Of a stretch of 64,000 bases of DNA, positions 31,173 through 44,649 are shown piece by piece. Each line of letters begins with the position of its first letter. Within the stretch, counting starts at the first letter, position 1. Location of the stretch: NCBI RefSeq assembly GCF_040954645.1, contig NC_092803.1, forward strand, positions 8,495,230 to 8,559,229, given 5' to 3'. The notes under the pieces were generated by a model, which saw only the letters and a list, made by a program, of their open reading frames with translations, had not been told where the DNA came from and ran no database searches. This stretch comes from Diabrotica undecimpunctata (taxonomy: Eukaryota; Arthropoda; Insecta; Coleoptera; Chrysomelidae). The position numbers were made by a program, and so were the translations under genes.

Positions 31173-31344
31173 ATTTAAATTTATCTGTCAGAGTGGCGCT
31201 GTAACGTCATCTGTCACTGTGACGTCACCTGCTATGACTAGTTGAGAGGCCTACGTCTATTTATTACCTCCCTCCAAATTTCACTATTATAACAATAACC
31301 GTTCAAAAGATACGAGGGGGTGAACGGACTTTTGACTAGCACTG
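31173..31344 (-). repeat. right terminal inverted repeat of outer mariner
   Basis: Inverted partner of 6758-6928. Similarity continues inward as far as about 31080 and matches 22573 onward, which shows where the left copy was interrupted. Confidence 0.85.
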
Positions 31345-31346
31345 TA

Positions 31347-31980
31347 AATACAAAACTAAAATATACCTTGATAATAAAATTATTAGTGTATAGTAAGCTT
31401 TTAAAATAACCAGTAAAGAACATTGTACCCACTTTTATCTTCCCGGATCGATCTTTTATTATTAAATCAAATTTTTAACACAAAACTGAGTCTATCGTTG
31501 TCCAAATGATTAGACTTATATTTAGACAAGCTTTCCGTAGACGTAATACAATGAAGTGTTAATTAGAAAGTGGAGCGAAATGTTAAAAGGCAAACGACAT
31601 TATTGACAGTCGGATTGACAGGCAGTGTTCGCGATTTTCGCCCAGGATAAATTTGGAAACAGCTTTTCGCTGTACTGTCTTTTAAATTTTAAATGCAGAT
31701 TTTTTCATCCCATCAAATTTCCACATCGAAACTTTTTCATTATTAATTTAAGGAAAAGTATAAAGGATTATTCATGCAACCATCAGAAATCAACTTTTTG
31801 CATTCGTATAGACCACTCTGATGGGAACTACACAATAGAGTCAGTGAATAATTTAATATAGGGTTTGTAAATTTAAAATTAAAAGTTGTTAAAAATCAAC
31901 TTATTATGTAATAAAGTTACAATTTACATATCAGTCATAACAAAGGCTCTTCTAATGCTGATAATTATGTAGATCACCAC
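31347..31980. other. intergenic, nothing recognised
   Basis: AT-rich. One 78-codon frame (31625-31861) has no motif. Confidence 0.4.
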
Positions 31981-32250
31981 CAGTGGCGGATCCAAGGGGG
32001 GGGGGGTCACGGTGTCATGACCCCCCCCCCCAAACAAAAATAAATATCAATCAAATAATCATAAAAAAAAATAATTTAAAACCCATCAAACCTATAAGCA
32101 GGAAGTTTAGAGTTGAAATGATTCAAGAAAATAATAAGAATTTGAATCCAATAATAAACACTGTTATTCTTGTGGTAGACAAAATATTTCTGAGAGGGCA
32201 TAGGGATGATAAAAGCAAATTTTATTTGGGATCAACTTTTTTTCCGTAAG
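31981..32250 (+). pseudogene. hAT transposon remnant: 5' end plus transposase piece
   Basis: Starts CAGTGGCGGATCC, a form common at hAT-type ends, followed at once by a G-rich/C-rich inverted repeat (about 31996-32032, G-run-TCA...TGA-C-run). A frame from 31983 reads into SRKFRVEMIQENNKNLNPII, then VVDKIFLRGHRDD, which resembles the LRGHRDD block of TTF/DUF4371-type hAT transposases. The terminal repeat joins almost directly to mid-transposase, so internal sequence is deleted. No right end or 8-bp target duplication was located. Confidence 0.55.
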
Positions 32251-34880
<2,630 letters not shown>

Positions 34881-34884
34881 TTTC

Positions 34885-34995
34885 TATTATTGAAAGCCCT
34901 TTTAGGTATGTACTGATGTACGTTTGTTAAAAGTTCTACCAGTTTGACCGATATAAGTTTTTGGGCAGTTGCCACATTTGTATATGAAATGTATT
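34885..34995 (-). pseudogene. Penelope-like GIY-YIG endonuclease fragment
   Basis: Minus strand, in a frame shifted from the longest ORF: FIYKCGNCPKTYIGQTGRTF then NKRTSVHT and a stop. The Cys-x2-Cys followed by TYIGQTGR-TF-R is the signature of GIY-YIG endonucleases attached to Penelope-like retroelements. Only about 35 residues remain. A stop follows HT and no RT is adjacent, so this is a fossil. Other GIY-YIG proteins are possible but less likely in this setting. Confidence 0.6.
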
Positions 34996-35039
34996 CATTT
35001 ATGAATGAAATATTTTCGTTCGTCAAAATTCTTATTTTA

Positions 35040-35300
35040 TGTATGGAGCATTTTCCAAAACTGTAACAGATAGTTCGTGTAAATTTGGAAACAGTTTTTC
35101 TTTCAACCATTTCACAAATATTTCAGTGTTCATGTTATCGTGATAATTAGCCGATTTTCATTCTGACGAAAACACAAGACCCACTCCATCAATAATACCA
35201 TGTTTTCTACTAGCATGCTATATAATACGTGTCTTTCCCTCATTATCGATATGTTTTATGAATTTTACACTCTCGTCCTGCCAAATCCATTGTATTCCAC
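35040..35300 (-). pseudogene. IS630-like DDE transposase fragment
   Basis: Minus strand reads IQWIWQDESVKFIKHIDNEG, then KHGIIDGVGLVFSSE, YHDNMNTEIFVKWLKEKLFP and LHELSVTVLENAPYI. The YH-MN-F-W-L-P pattern followed by N-A-P-Y matches the second half of the DDE domain in the IS630/Tc1-related family also seen at 49765-51049 (there the first half is kept). Here the Asp expected before NAPY is Glu. Stops interrupt the frame. It runs directly into the Penelope-like piece. Confidence 0.6.
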
Positions 35301-35374
35301 ATTTAGCAACTCACATTTCTTTCAAATAAACAAATAAAGCGTGGTCTTCATTATAATTGGTTAAACAGTTTGTC

Positions 35375-35576
35375 TTCCTATGACTATCCACCTTGTAGAA
35401 AAGTTATTATTTAGATTATTGTGAGTCAGGGCAATGTGATGAACTGCCTACAAATGATTATTCAGAAAATCCAGATATCATCATTCACACGGGTATCAAT
35501 AAAATGTGGGCCAATCACATAGTCCCCAACAATACCACCCCAAATCTTTATAGACCACCTAGTTTGACTATGACTG
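35375..35576 (-). pseudogene. mariner-like transposase fragment
   Basis: Minus strand reads RWSIKIWGGIVGDYVIGPHF, ID, then after frame breaks NNLNNNFSTRWIVIGRQT. These match the WGGI...GPHF and HLN...RWIGR blocks of DD41D-type mariner transposases (compare the VWIGV...GPHF and NNVYGNRWIGR blocks in the intact inner mariner). The catalytic Asp segments are not visible. Confidence 0.6.
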
Positions 35577-35578
35577 TT

Positions 35579-37200
35579 AATAGAATAGAATAGAATTTAT
35601 TTAGTCAATATACAAAAATAGTTTTGTTTTTGACAAGTCAAAGGAATAGTGAAAATTTTTACATACACACATATAAAATTTTTGCGAATTTAAACATTAC
35701 AAACAGATATTTAATATTAACAATTTAAGAAACGACAAACACACTAAATAAAAATATAAAAACATGAAATTTCATTATAATAGGCAAATACCCTGACCAA
35801 ACTAGTACTATTGTGTAAAAGCTGTACTTAGGTACTACGTTTATGAATAGAAACAATATTTCAACAAGTGTGATTTGATTTTAAGCTTAAACGATAACAA
35901 GTGAAGACTTTTTACTTCAACTGTCAAAAAGTTATACAAACCAACATCAGTCAAATTTTTTATGCTCTTTGTCAACCTAAAACGTTGTGCTGTAATAGCA
36001 TCTCTAGATCTTGTATCGAGATCATGTAAGTTGGAGTTTATGTTAAACTTACCTTTGTTGTAACCAGTTTAGAGTATCCCCTATACTCTGCTCTTGCAAG
36101 TATCCTCAGTACTCTTATTTGTAGTTTAAAAATTCGATCTGCCTGAGAAGAATTACCCTAAACAGTTATTCCGTACTGTAAATGGCTATGGAATAGTGCA
36201 AAGTAGCACACTCTAAGGGTACTCTAAGTAACACACTTTTAGAACTCATATAAACTAAGTTGCGTATTAAAAATATACTTGTAGCAAGTCTAGAACTTAG
36301 GTAATCTGTATGAGCACTTCAATATAAATTATCATCTAGAAAGATTCCTAATAGTTTAACACTATTTCTTGAGTTATACTTCCAATCGGAACTAAAAATC
36401 AAATTCTAATTTTTCTCTTCATTTAGCTTTAGCCCATTATTTACAAACCAGTTATTTATATTTTCTGAATTGGAAAAGAAATTCTCATAAGCCAGTTTTT
36501 TCTTTAATGATATTATGGATTTCTAGTGCTTTTTAAACTTTTTTTACTCACTATAGGTATTCCTTTGTAACATCAGCAATTATCTTGACTGTGATAAGAT
36601 TTTCTCTCATTACTATTAGTTTATTATCAAACCAAGAAATTGGAGCTTTACTTCGGAGTTCGTGATTTTTTATTGTTATTAATTTAATTTCAGTTTCATA
36701 CAATTCATTTAAATTCAATTCAGTAAGTTTACATACATTTCGGTAATAAATTGAGCTAATTCTGTTGTTTTGACAGAAACAACTGAAGCCCAGTCAACGC
36801 TATTTAACGACTGTTTTAGCATGAGGATGCCATTACTTGTTATAGGTCGTCCGTATGGTATGTATTAGCGGCCGTATTATATATACGGCACTAGCCGTAT
36901 GTATTAGCACTATGACTTTTTTCAGATTTTATGTTTAAGTAGAGAAATTGAGCAAGATGATCAGAAATACATGGTTCCACAATTCCAAAACCAACTATCC
37001 TATTGCTTATGTTTGTTAAGATGTTATCTAAACAAGTTGCTGATCTAGTTGTGATTCTGATAAATTCATTAATATTTATGGTTAACCCAAAAGTAGAAAT
37101 TAGATCACGGAAACTGTTTAGTTCATTAGAAGCTTTTTTGAAATCAATGTTGAAATCTTCAATTATTATTATTTCTAAAAAAGTACTGGCATAACTCATA
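35579..37200 (-). pseudogene. jockey-like LINE, internally deleted (EN + RT C-terminus + tail)
   Basis: Minus-strand order. Endonuclease C-terminal part at 37199-36891: IEDFNID (the GDFN-type motif), FGLTININE, TR-A-CLDNILTN and ISDHLAQF with the SDH motif. Then a linker with SKAPISWFDNKLIVMRENL near 36640. Then, after loss of most of the RT including the catalytic block, an RT C-terminal part near 36470-36130 (NNWFVNNGLKLNEEKN, KLLGIFLDDNLYWSAHTDYL). The end is AAATAAATTCTATTCTATT, a (TTCTA)n tail at 35579-35596 like the LINE at 2790. Numerous stops. The missing catalytic core makes it dead. Confidence 0.72.
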
Positions 37201-37455
37201 AAGTATTATCAATTCAAAAGACACGTTGTCATCTCAAGCCTTTTGTACAAAATTACATATGAATCCCCTTCTTAAGAAATGCAATAAATTAAATAAGGTC
37301 TCAAGAGATTGATCTTTTAAAAGCTATTATCTCGAGCATTCTGGAGTAATTAATGACAAGTGGTTCTCATTTTTGGTCTAATTCATTGTTCATAGCTCTA
37401 CCTAAGAAGACAATAGCAAAAACCTGTGCTGATTATAGAATCATAATAAAGCAGG
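37185..37455 (+). repeat. LINE-derived segment, copy A of a direct repeat
   Basis: Matches 39352-39728 (about 85-90% by eye) from GCATAACTCATAAAGTATTA to the RT-like stretch SLFIALPKKTIAKTCADYR (plus strand, near 37385-37440). It lacks the 93-bp insert present in copy B and so represents the empty site. Confidence 0.75.
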
Positions 37456-37969
37456 GATTGCTTGACGCATCTGTCTGAAGTATATTTTCTTCCATCCTAG
37501 GTTAAAAATTAAATATTATTTGTTTATATCTAAAACACGTCTCACCAGTTTCGCTTTCAGTACACAAACTCTTTGTACCACTACACAAGTACCACTTCAA
37601 TAAACATATTAGTCGGGTACCATTAATTTGCAACCGGTTTGGGAGTATCGCTAAAGTAAGTTAAAGTTCTATCAGTTTCTACAAACGGTCAGAAATCCAA
37701 ATAAAGACTAGGGCTAATTTACTAAATATCTACATTTATGTTAGTCTCTCAGAGGTCACTGAGTAGAACCACAATTAATTGTAGGTAATAACTAATCTGG
37801 TTGTAATAAATATTTTGTCGGTAAATATAAAATAATAATATTATGTTTCAAAAGTCTATATCTCTTTCTATCTGTTTCAAAAGCACTTATCAATAAGTTT
37901 TTATTACTACTGTAAAAAAAAGATTATAACATAATTTTTTTAATTCAATTTAGAAATTAGTTGTTTCAT

Positions 37970-38590
37970 ATTTACATTATAGACGGAATACCAATCGAAT
38001 TACTGAAATATTGTGGAGTAGCAATGACAGAACAATTAACAACATTATTTAATAAAATTATAAAACACAATAAAATACCGGAAGAATGGGGAACGAGCGA
38101 GCTAATTTTACTAATCAAAAACGGAGATAAAAAACAGACAGAAAACTACTGAGGTATAAACTTGTTAAATACTACGCTAAAACTTACAACTAAAATTTTA
38201 CAAGTGCTAATAAATCAGAGGAAAAGTTTAGCAGATGAACAACAGGGTTTTCATACTGGAAGATCGTGTACAGATGCAATATTCGTTTTAAATCAAATTA
38301 CTGAGAAATCACTAGAGTACATTAGACCAGCATTTCGGTGTGTGTGTGGCCACGCCTCAGAACCAAGACTCGACATAGCCACAACGCAAAGGCTACTGGA
38401 AACGGCAGAGATGAGACCACTGAGAAGAATTACAGGAAATACGTTGAGAGATCGAAAGAGAAGTGAGGACATTAGAAGAAAATGTAACGTATAGTGTATA
38501 AATGAATGGACACAAAATAGAAAAAAAGAATGGAATAAGTATCGGACAACCGCGCAAAAGATGGAGTTACAATCTTCCATAGAGGTATTA
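37970..38590 (+). pseudogene. RTE-like LINE with in-frame internal deletion
   Basis: 37973-38310 encodes DGIPIELLKYCG, EEWGTSELILLIKNGDKKQT then NY-stop-GINLLNTTLKLTTKI, DEQQGFHTGRSCTDAIFVLN and QITEKSLEY, the RT fingers region. At about 38320 the sequence jumps, staying in frame, to the C-terminal region typical of these LINEs: LLETAEMRPLRRITGNTLRD, RKRSEDIRRKCNV. The palm region with the first catalytic Asp block and the YADD box is missing. A stop (TGA where CGA/Arg is expected) sits at NY-stop-GIN. It is therefore non-functional. Confidence 0.7.
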
Positions 38591-39351
38591 ATCCGCCAAT
38601 GAATAAGCAGAATTGCTTTTAAAGAAGATATTTTCATTACTAGAGCAATTTACTTTTGTACCTCTTATGCTGTACAGTCAAAAAGTCAGAAATTTGTGAA
38701 ATATACTGTATTTCAAATGCGTGTATAATAATGAACTACATGCTACTATTATAATATTAATTCGACGATAAAAAAACCTTTTACGATCTGCCATCACTTC
38801 TCAGGTAGCTCCGTATTTCTTTGTCCCAAACAATGGGTTGTCCTCTCTTATCCCTACTTACCGAAATCCCGATCCTTGTCCTTCGATAACTGTATAATGC
38901 ATACAAGCATGATTGATCGTTGCGGCAAACGATTTAATCCGAGTGTGGTGTCTGGTGTGATCTAGCCATGTGTACCTGGCCCGTCTCAACATCGACGTCT
39001 GGGTGATATATATGCAATCATTTACTTTTAGAGATATATGGTGTTGACCCAGTTTTCGGAGGATTATTCTCAAATTGAGACGCCGAAGACCAGAAGCGAC
39101 CGTTCGTGATATATTATACGGGTCGGTCCAAATGTTGCTGAGATTATTGTTCCATTTACCACGTTTTTTGTTTCAATGTGAAACTAAATGGCTTTCTACA
39201 TCAAGATAACAAAATGTAATTATCTATTAGAAATTGTGCTATATTTCCTTTTATATTACTGTTTATATGTGGGAAATTCTAGCAATAATTTTAAACTTTT
39301 AAACTTTAATTAATTAAAGCAGTAAATAAATGATTGTCAATACGAAAATCG
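38591..39351. other. unrecognised stretch
   Basis: A minus-strand frame of 71 codons (38858-39073) has basic, repetitive-looking content (RRARYTWLDHTRHHTRIK) but no motif I can assign. It could be a LINE remnant. Confidence 0.3.
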
Positions 39352-39728
39352 ACTAGCATAACTCATAAAGTATTATCAATTCAAAAGAGACGCTAGCATC
39401 TCAAGCCTTTTGTACAAAATTACGTATGAATCCCCTTCTTGTGAATTGCAATAAATTAGATAAGGTCTCAAGAGATTGATCTTTTAAAAGCCATTATCTC
39501 GAGCTTTCTAATTTTATTTTTTTATTTACTTATAAATAAAATTAGAATCGCCCTAATGATATCTAATCTCCGATAGGAGAGGCACTCAAAGAAGAAGAAG
39601 ATCTCGAGCTTTATGGAGTAATTAATGACAAGTTGTTCTTATGGTTGGTCCAGCTCATTGTTTATAGCTCTACTTAAGAAAACTTCAGCAAAAATCGGTG
39701 CTGATTATAAAACCATCAGTTCCAGAAC
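39352..39728 (+). repeat. LINE-derived segment, copy B of a direct repeat (with insert)
   Basis: Second copy of 37185-37455, interrupted at 39508-39600 by a small retroposed insert. It continues into the RT fragment downstream. Confidence 0.75.
39508..39600 (+). mobile_element. 93-bp 5'-truncated RTE-like LINE 3' end with TSD
   Basis: Flanked by the 12-bp direct repeat ATCTCGAGCTTT (39496-39507 and 39601-39612). It ends GGCACTCAAAGAAGAAGAAG, a GAA-type tail, preceded by ATAGGAGA. The same tail signature occurs at the ends of the RTE-like pieces near 45275 and 58020. Copy A of the surrounding repeat lacks it. This is target-primed insertion of only the last 93 bp of an element. Confidence 0.8.
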
Positions 39729-40307
39729 CATGGCCTTATCTATAATAAATGCGAGGAATACCTAAGTGACATACAGTTTAGTTTCAGCAAATTTAGAACG
39801 AGAGAAGACGTTGTTTGGGATGAACGTACTAGCTCAAGGATGTCGTGATATATTTGTAGACATTTACTCTTGGTATATTGACTTTCAAAAGGCATTTCAT
39901 CGTGTTAAGCACTCGATGAAATACAACAAATTTGTATTGGAATCACACAACATCAGTTTTAGTAGACGGTTTGGAATCACAGGCTCTTAATAATAAAAGA
40001 GGAGTACGACAGGGATGCCTTTTGTCGCCCCTACTTTTCAACATTTAATCCGAAAGAATTTTTAGAAATGCTTTTTCTGAAAAAAAAAACAAGGAATAAT
40101 TGTGAACGGTGAAGTCAGCAATAATTTACGATATGCGGACGACACTGTACTCCTAGCATCTACTCAAGAAGATCTGAAAACATTACCTGACAGTGTCGTT
40201 GAGAGCTGTAAGGTAGCAGGTCTGGATCTAAACATACGGAAAACCAAAATAGTCATAATAAGTAAACAACTTATAAGAGGCACAAAATCGATGCTGGACA
40301 AATCCTG
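39613..40307 (+). pseudogene. RTE-like LINE reverse transcriptase fragment
   Basis: Across frames: SLFIALLKKTSAKIGADYK, then YSWYIDFQKAFHRVKHSM (block with the first catalytic Asp, near 39870), RGVRQGCLLSPLLFNI (near 40000) and NNLRYADDTVLLAST (catalytic YADD, near 40120), ending GLDLNIRKTKIVIISK. Frameshifts occur near 39990 and a stop follows LFNI. The catalytic motifs survive, but the endonuclease and C-terminus are absent. The NNLRYADD...GL-LNI-KTK wording is typical of RTE-type LINEs. Confidence 0.75.
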
Positions 40308-42137
40308 AGAGAAATCAAATATCAAAACTGGGCTTCAGGTTATCCTGGATGATAACTATATGATTCATCAAAACTCGGTTGCCTACTTAGACCATAGGAC
40401 GCTGTTATCAAATCCCTTGACAAAGACACAGCCCCAACAAACGATGAATAACTCATACAAAAATTGCCACATGGCATTTTGAGTTTAAATCAAACTCGTA
40501 TCTCCCCGTACCAGTTTTTACTCGCAACAATCGGATCTCTTTTCTGCAATGATTTGGATTCGATATTGGACCTTAAAGCGCTGGATCTTCAAATTTTTGT
40601 GGGAACTTTTGTGAGAATTAAAACGCAATTAGCCAAAGGTCGAAATCGAAAACCACGCAGTTATTATTTTTTTTAAATGATTCGGCATATACACTCGGGT
40701 AAACAAACTTCAGGTCACTGGTCACGTATCAGCCAGTGGCGTTTAAGTAAACAACATTAGATCGCTGTTACGTATCAGCCAGAAGCGTATCAAATAAATT
40801 TTATATATTTGATATTTAAAGGAAAAAATCATGCTACAAAATTAGCTTTTCAATAAAGTCATCTGTTAAAAATTTTAAGAATATTAAAACAAAATATATA
40901 AAATATTTATTAAATACTTTTCCAAGCAATTAAAATAAGCTCATTTCTATGGTTGTGATGTCGTTCAATGACAAACTAATTATTTTCTTTAAGGTCGATA
41001 ATACAGAAATGTCAGAAAGAAAGAAAGTTAAACATGCTGGACAATTTTGGAGAAAATGCTAAATAACCAACAATCGTACTTCAGTGTAGACGTAAAGATT
41101 CTGGAACATATCTGAAAGCTTTATTTCTAAAATGTTGCTTTCTCTACAAAACGTGTAAAGAAATTGGAAGTTATATACTCTTCTGTCAAGTACTTGGGTA
41201 ATTTCTGCACATTGTAGCATTTTCGTTTTACCCCGTATATCATAATACACCAAAAAATATTCTTAATCTTTTTGCGTCCTTGAGATTAATAATCTAAACA
41301 TATTTTGGAGTCTGTTTATAATAAACAAATTCCTCTTTCATGCAAGAAATAACAATCTTTCCGCTCCTGCGACAGGGGAATGATTTTTAAGAAGGATGAT
41401 GTCACTTTTCGATGGATCGACCGCGAGAGCAGTCGTTTTTATTGTGGAATCCTGAATTTGCTCATTCGTTTTCGTGAAATTTTGGAAAACCGGCAAAAGT
41501 TTGGCTTAATTCCATGAGTTTTGGTGAGAAGAAGGTGATTTGAGCTCAAAATGTCATGTGGAAATCTTTTTAATATTAGTTGAGTTAATCACCGTTTATT
41601 GTAAGCTGTATCCTGTGACAAGAGATTTGATAACAGCGTCTGAGGGCTAAGTACGCCGACATGGTTTTGAGTGGATAAGAGGTAGCTGAGTTTGAAATAT
41701 TACATGTTGTTACCATTCAGGATAAGCTAAAGCCCAGTTTTGGCTATCTTTACTACAATAAGATTTGCTCTTACGTTAATTTAAAAAGTTTATAAATAAA
41801 TATAAATTTTATGGATCAGCTAATTGTCATATTTTAATTTTCTTTTAAATAAAATTAGCCTTTGATAATTAATTAATATCTTTTTCTGCCATTTTGTAAA
41901 TAACCATAGTTTGTAATTTTGTTTTGTTGTTAGAAGGTTCAATGTCATGTTTTGTTGATAAATTTAGATTTTTTTATAATAACTGTTTACGTACAATAAA
42001 AATAAATATGTAATTTTTCTGTAAAAATGTATGTATGTATATAAAAATTGTTTCTTTTAAAAATATATTTGCCCAGGACATTTCTGTAAGTATTTTTTGA
42101 TTACTTTTTCGTAGTTAGTTCGCCCAGTCCCCCCAAA
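40308..42137. other. intergenic, nothing recognised
   Basis: No motif-bearing frame. A short CGTATCAGCCAG motif is repeated near 40724 and 40769. If the LTR-like unit at 42138 is a minus-strand 5' LTR, its internal region would lie here, but no gag or pol is visible. Confidence 0.4.
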
Positions 42138-43246
42138 TGTAACGATAAGACAACCAAAGAAAATTGAAATACTTTTATAAAATAATACCTCAATCATCCA
42201 TGGGAGCTTATCGTCTATGCTTCGTCTAGCTCAGTCTCTCAAGTGTGAATCCGTCTTGTCTTAAACTAGAAATTACATCATGAAAATTTAGCTGGTAACA
42301 AATAAAACAATGATTTAACTAATCATATTTATTCAACATAAAACAAAGCAAAAACAACCCTACCTAAAGCTCTACAGTACACAAATTTAAATTATACTTA
42401 TGGCATCGATGGGCTGCTTGCTTCTAATTAGATGTTGCCTCCAGATTATGTGGGTAGGTCTAGGTACTGTTGTCGCCTCCAGAGCATGTGAGTAGGCTTT
42501 ACAGATAGCTACAGTTATTCCATAAATATATTATTCCATAATGCATTCCATATAATTTCAGAAATTATCCAATAAACCCAATAAACTAGAATATAACAAC
42601 AGCATTAGCGAGATATCAATGAGGGGTTAACTTCCTTGCCAATTATTTTACCAAAATCACAATTAAACAAATAGCAGATGGCAAGGATAAAATGAAATAG
42701 AATTATTAAAATTAGTTTAGTTTTGTAAGATTCCTACATGCATAAAATTCAAAAGGTGGCTTGAAAAGAAGTGAGGTTATGAACATTGAAAATTCTCTCA
42801 GAATTATAGAATGTAGATTACAATGAAATTACTCACCCCAAGAAATTTCTGCAGACGCTAAAATGAACCTTATTCCATATTACCTTCTTTTATAAATTTC
42901 AATTACAGACAAAAAATAATATTCTCGCTACGATAGAGAAGCTGATTGATAAACAGTGGGAAGAGACTACTATGAAGTATAGCACAGATACCATAGAACG
43001 TATGCCTATGATGGAATTAGCTCTTCTGTTAACATAGAACAGAATATTTAGTCTATTGGACAGAAAGAGAGAGAGCGAATATTTATTTTACCGGACAGAA
43101 AGAAAGAGAGGGCGCCAACTAATTTTTGAAGAAAAAATAGTAAAAAAGAAACTGAAGGTAAGGGAATTAATAGATTAATAAAGAAATTAAAATAAAATAA
43201 TTATTTAAATATAAATTAATAAAGATGTGACGTTTATATCGTTACA
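42138..43246 (-). repeat. LTR-like unit, 1,109 bp
   Basis: Bounded by TGTAACGATA and TATCGTTACA, a perfect 10-bp terminal inverted repeat with the TG...CA ends of an LTR. On the minus strand the sequence just beyond the end reads TTTGGGGGGACTGGGCG, with TGG two bases in, which could be a primer-binding site. This suggests a minus-strand 5' LTR with its body lost. No 5-bp target duplication is present and no second copy occurs in the window. Confidence 0.5.
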
Positions 43247-44640
43247 ATTTTAATATTTCGTGAATTTGTTTTCAATTATGCTTAACTATTTTCGATATCT
43301 TCTCAAATCCTTTTTAACAGCCGCACGTCAGCTCCATTCATTCTGTCTAACAATCAGAAACGTATACTTAATAAACCGTATAGTAATTACAGGAATCTCT
43401 TCTCCATCTCCAGTCAGACTTCGGTATTTAGTGTTTTACATAAGTGGAAACTGGAAGTCACAACCGCAAGACATTCCAGCAATAGTGGCAGTCATCGTGT
43501 GGAACTGCGGATGGGATAAGGGATGGAAACTCGAGGGTTCTATAACTGAAACAAGTCAAGCGAATCGGCGAAGGCATGTCAAATAGATATAAGACGGATA
43601 CAGGATGTCTTATATCTTCGTATATCAGATTTGAGTTTCAGGAGCGTCTTAGAATACTACATATCGAATGTAGTTAGAGTTTCTTCGTAACGAATGAAGA
43701 AGAGAAAAGGTTATACAATAGTTCAACTTCCTCGATGTAAAAACATTATTTCGAGCAATAATTTATTTTAGTAAAATAAATCGACAAGAATTTGGAATAT
43801 ATGGATAAAAAATTCAGAATAAATTTTCTTGTGCTGCGAATATCGCATTCTTCTTTATCTTAGTTCTTCATCTTCAAGAAAGAAGTACTCCTCTCCGGAG
43901 TAGTGGTGGTGTGATGAAACGTGATGAATGACGTTTTGTGTGGAGAAGTAGTGGACTACTCAGGAGCTGGGGATCAGAAGATGGCGTGTTTGTGTGGGCG
44001 ATGTGTTAGAAGCGCACAAGAGGAATTTGGGTTAACTTTGCCAAGCATGTCGAAGGAGGTACTTCAGGGGTTACCAGCCATACAGTAGGAACGGCTCTTT
44101 ATCAGCGTTTTTGGCATGCAGTTATTAGCTGAGATATTTGATGGGGGTTGTTTCTAAAATTTCAAAATACTCATCAGCAAGCTCATGTCCAGTGTTTTGT
44201 AGAAGTTTAGCTGGAGGGAACGGAACTTTTCTTTGTGGAAACCTGGTTAGTATTTGCCCTCGGCGGTTGCAAGGAGTTTTATGTGCTTGTTTGGCTCGGT
44301 TGTTCGAGCCTGCGATGGTGCGAAGGACATACCTCCTTCTGAAGGATAGGATTCTGTCCTTACCTTATCTTAGTTTAGGCGAGACACGTTTATATCTGGC
44401 ACTTGGTCATAAGACCATTGTACCGCACCCTGTTTTTACCACTAAACCCCAATAAGTTCTGTGGCCTCAAGGCGTACAGTTTCGTCATTGGTAGTGGAAT
44501 CTCTTCTGGTTCAATTAACAGTTGACCAGTGAATTTCTGCCTTATATAACTTAGCGCATTGCAATGGCATATGATGTTTATGGCAAGTCTCTTCTTTCAT
44601 TTCAAATTTTCAAAAATTGGGACCATTCTCTAGAAATCTG
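43247..44640. other. intergenic, nothing recognised
   Basis: Open frames of 108 codons (43260-43586) and 105 codons (44138-44455) lack motifs on reading. The reverse strand of 44250-44455 is partly open, but I could not assign it. Confidence 0.4.
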
Positions 44641-44649
44641 GAAATTCTA

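Larger units (their letters stand above)
6758..31344 (+). mobile_element. outer DD41D mariner-like element, split by nested insertions
   Basis: The left end starts CAGTGCTTGTCAAAAGTCCG and the right end is the complement of CAGTGCTAGTCAAAAGTCCG, both next to TA (6756-6757 and 31345-31346). The two ends match as inverted repeats for about 170 bp. On the right the match is continuous into the subterminal sequence (GGGACCTTAT...). On the left the same subterminal sequence resumes only at 22573, so 6929-22572 is an insertion. The transposase gene begins at 23193 and is split by a BEL element at 23501/30269. Removing both insertions leaves about 2,180 bp with a coding span near 1,055 nt, a normal size. 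That the left end and the rest belong to one copy is inferred from order, orientation and repeat match. Confidence 0.75.

Noticed and set aside
44138..44455. 105-codon ORF
   Set aside because: No recognisable motif, no repeat boundaries, composition not distinctive; could be chance.
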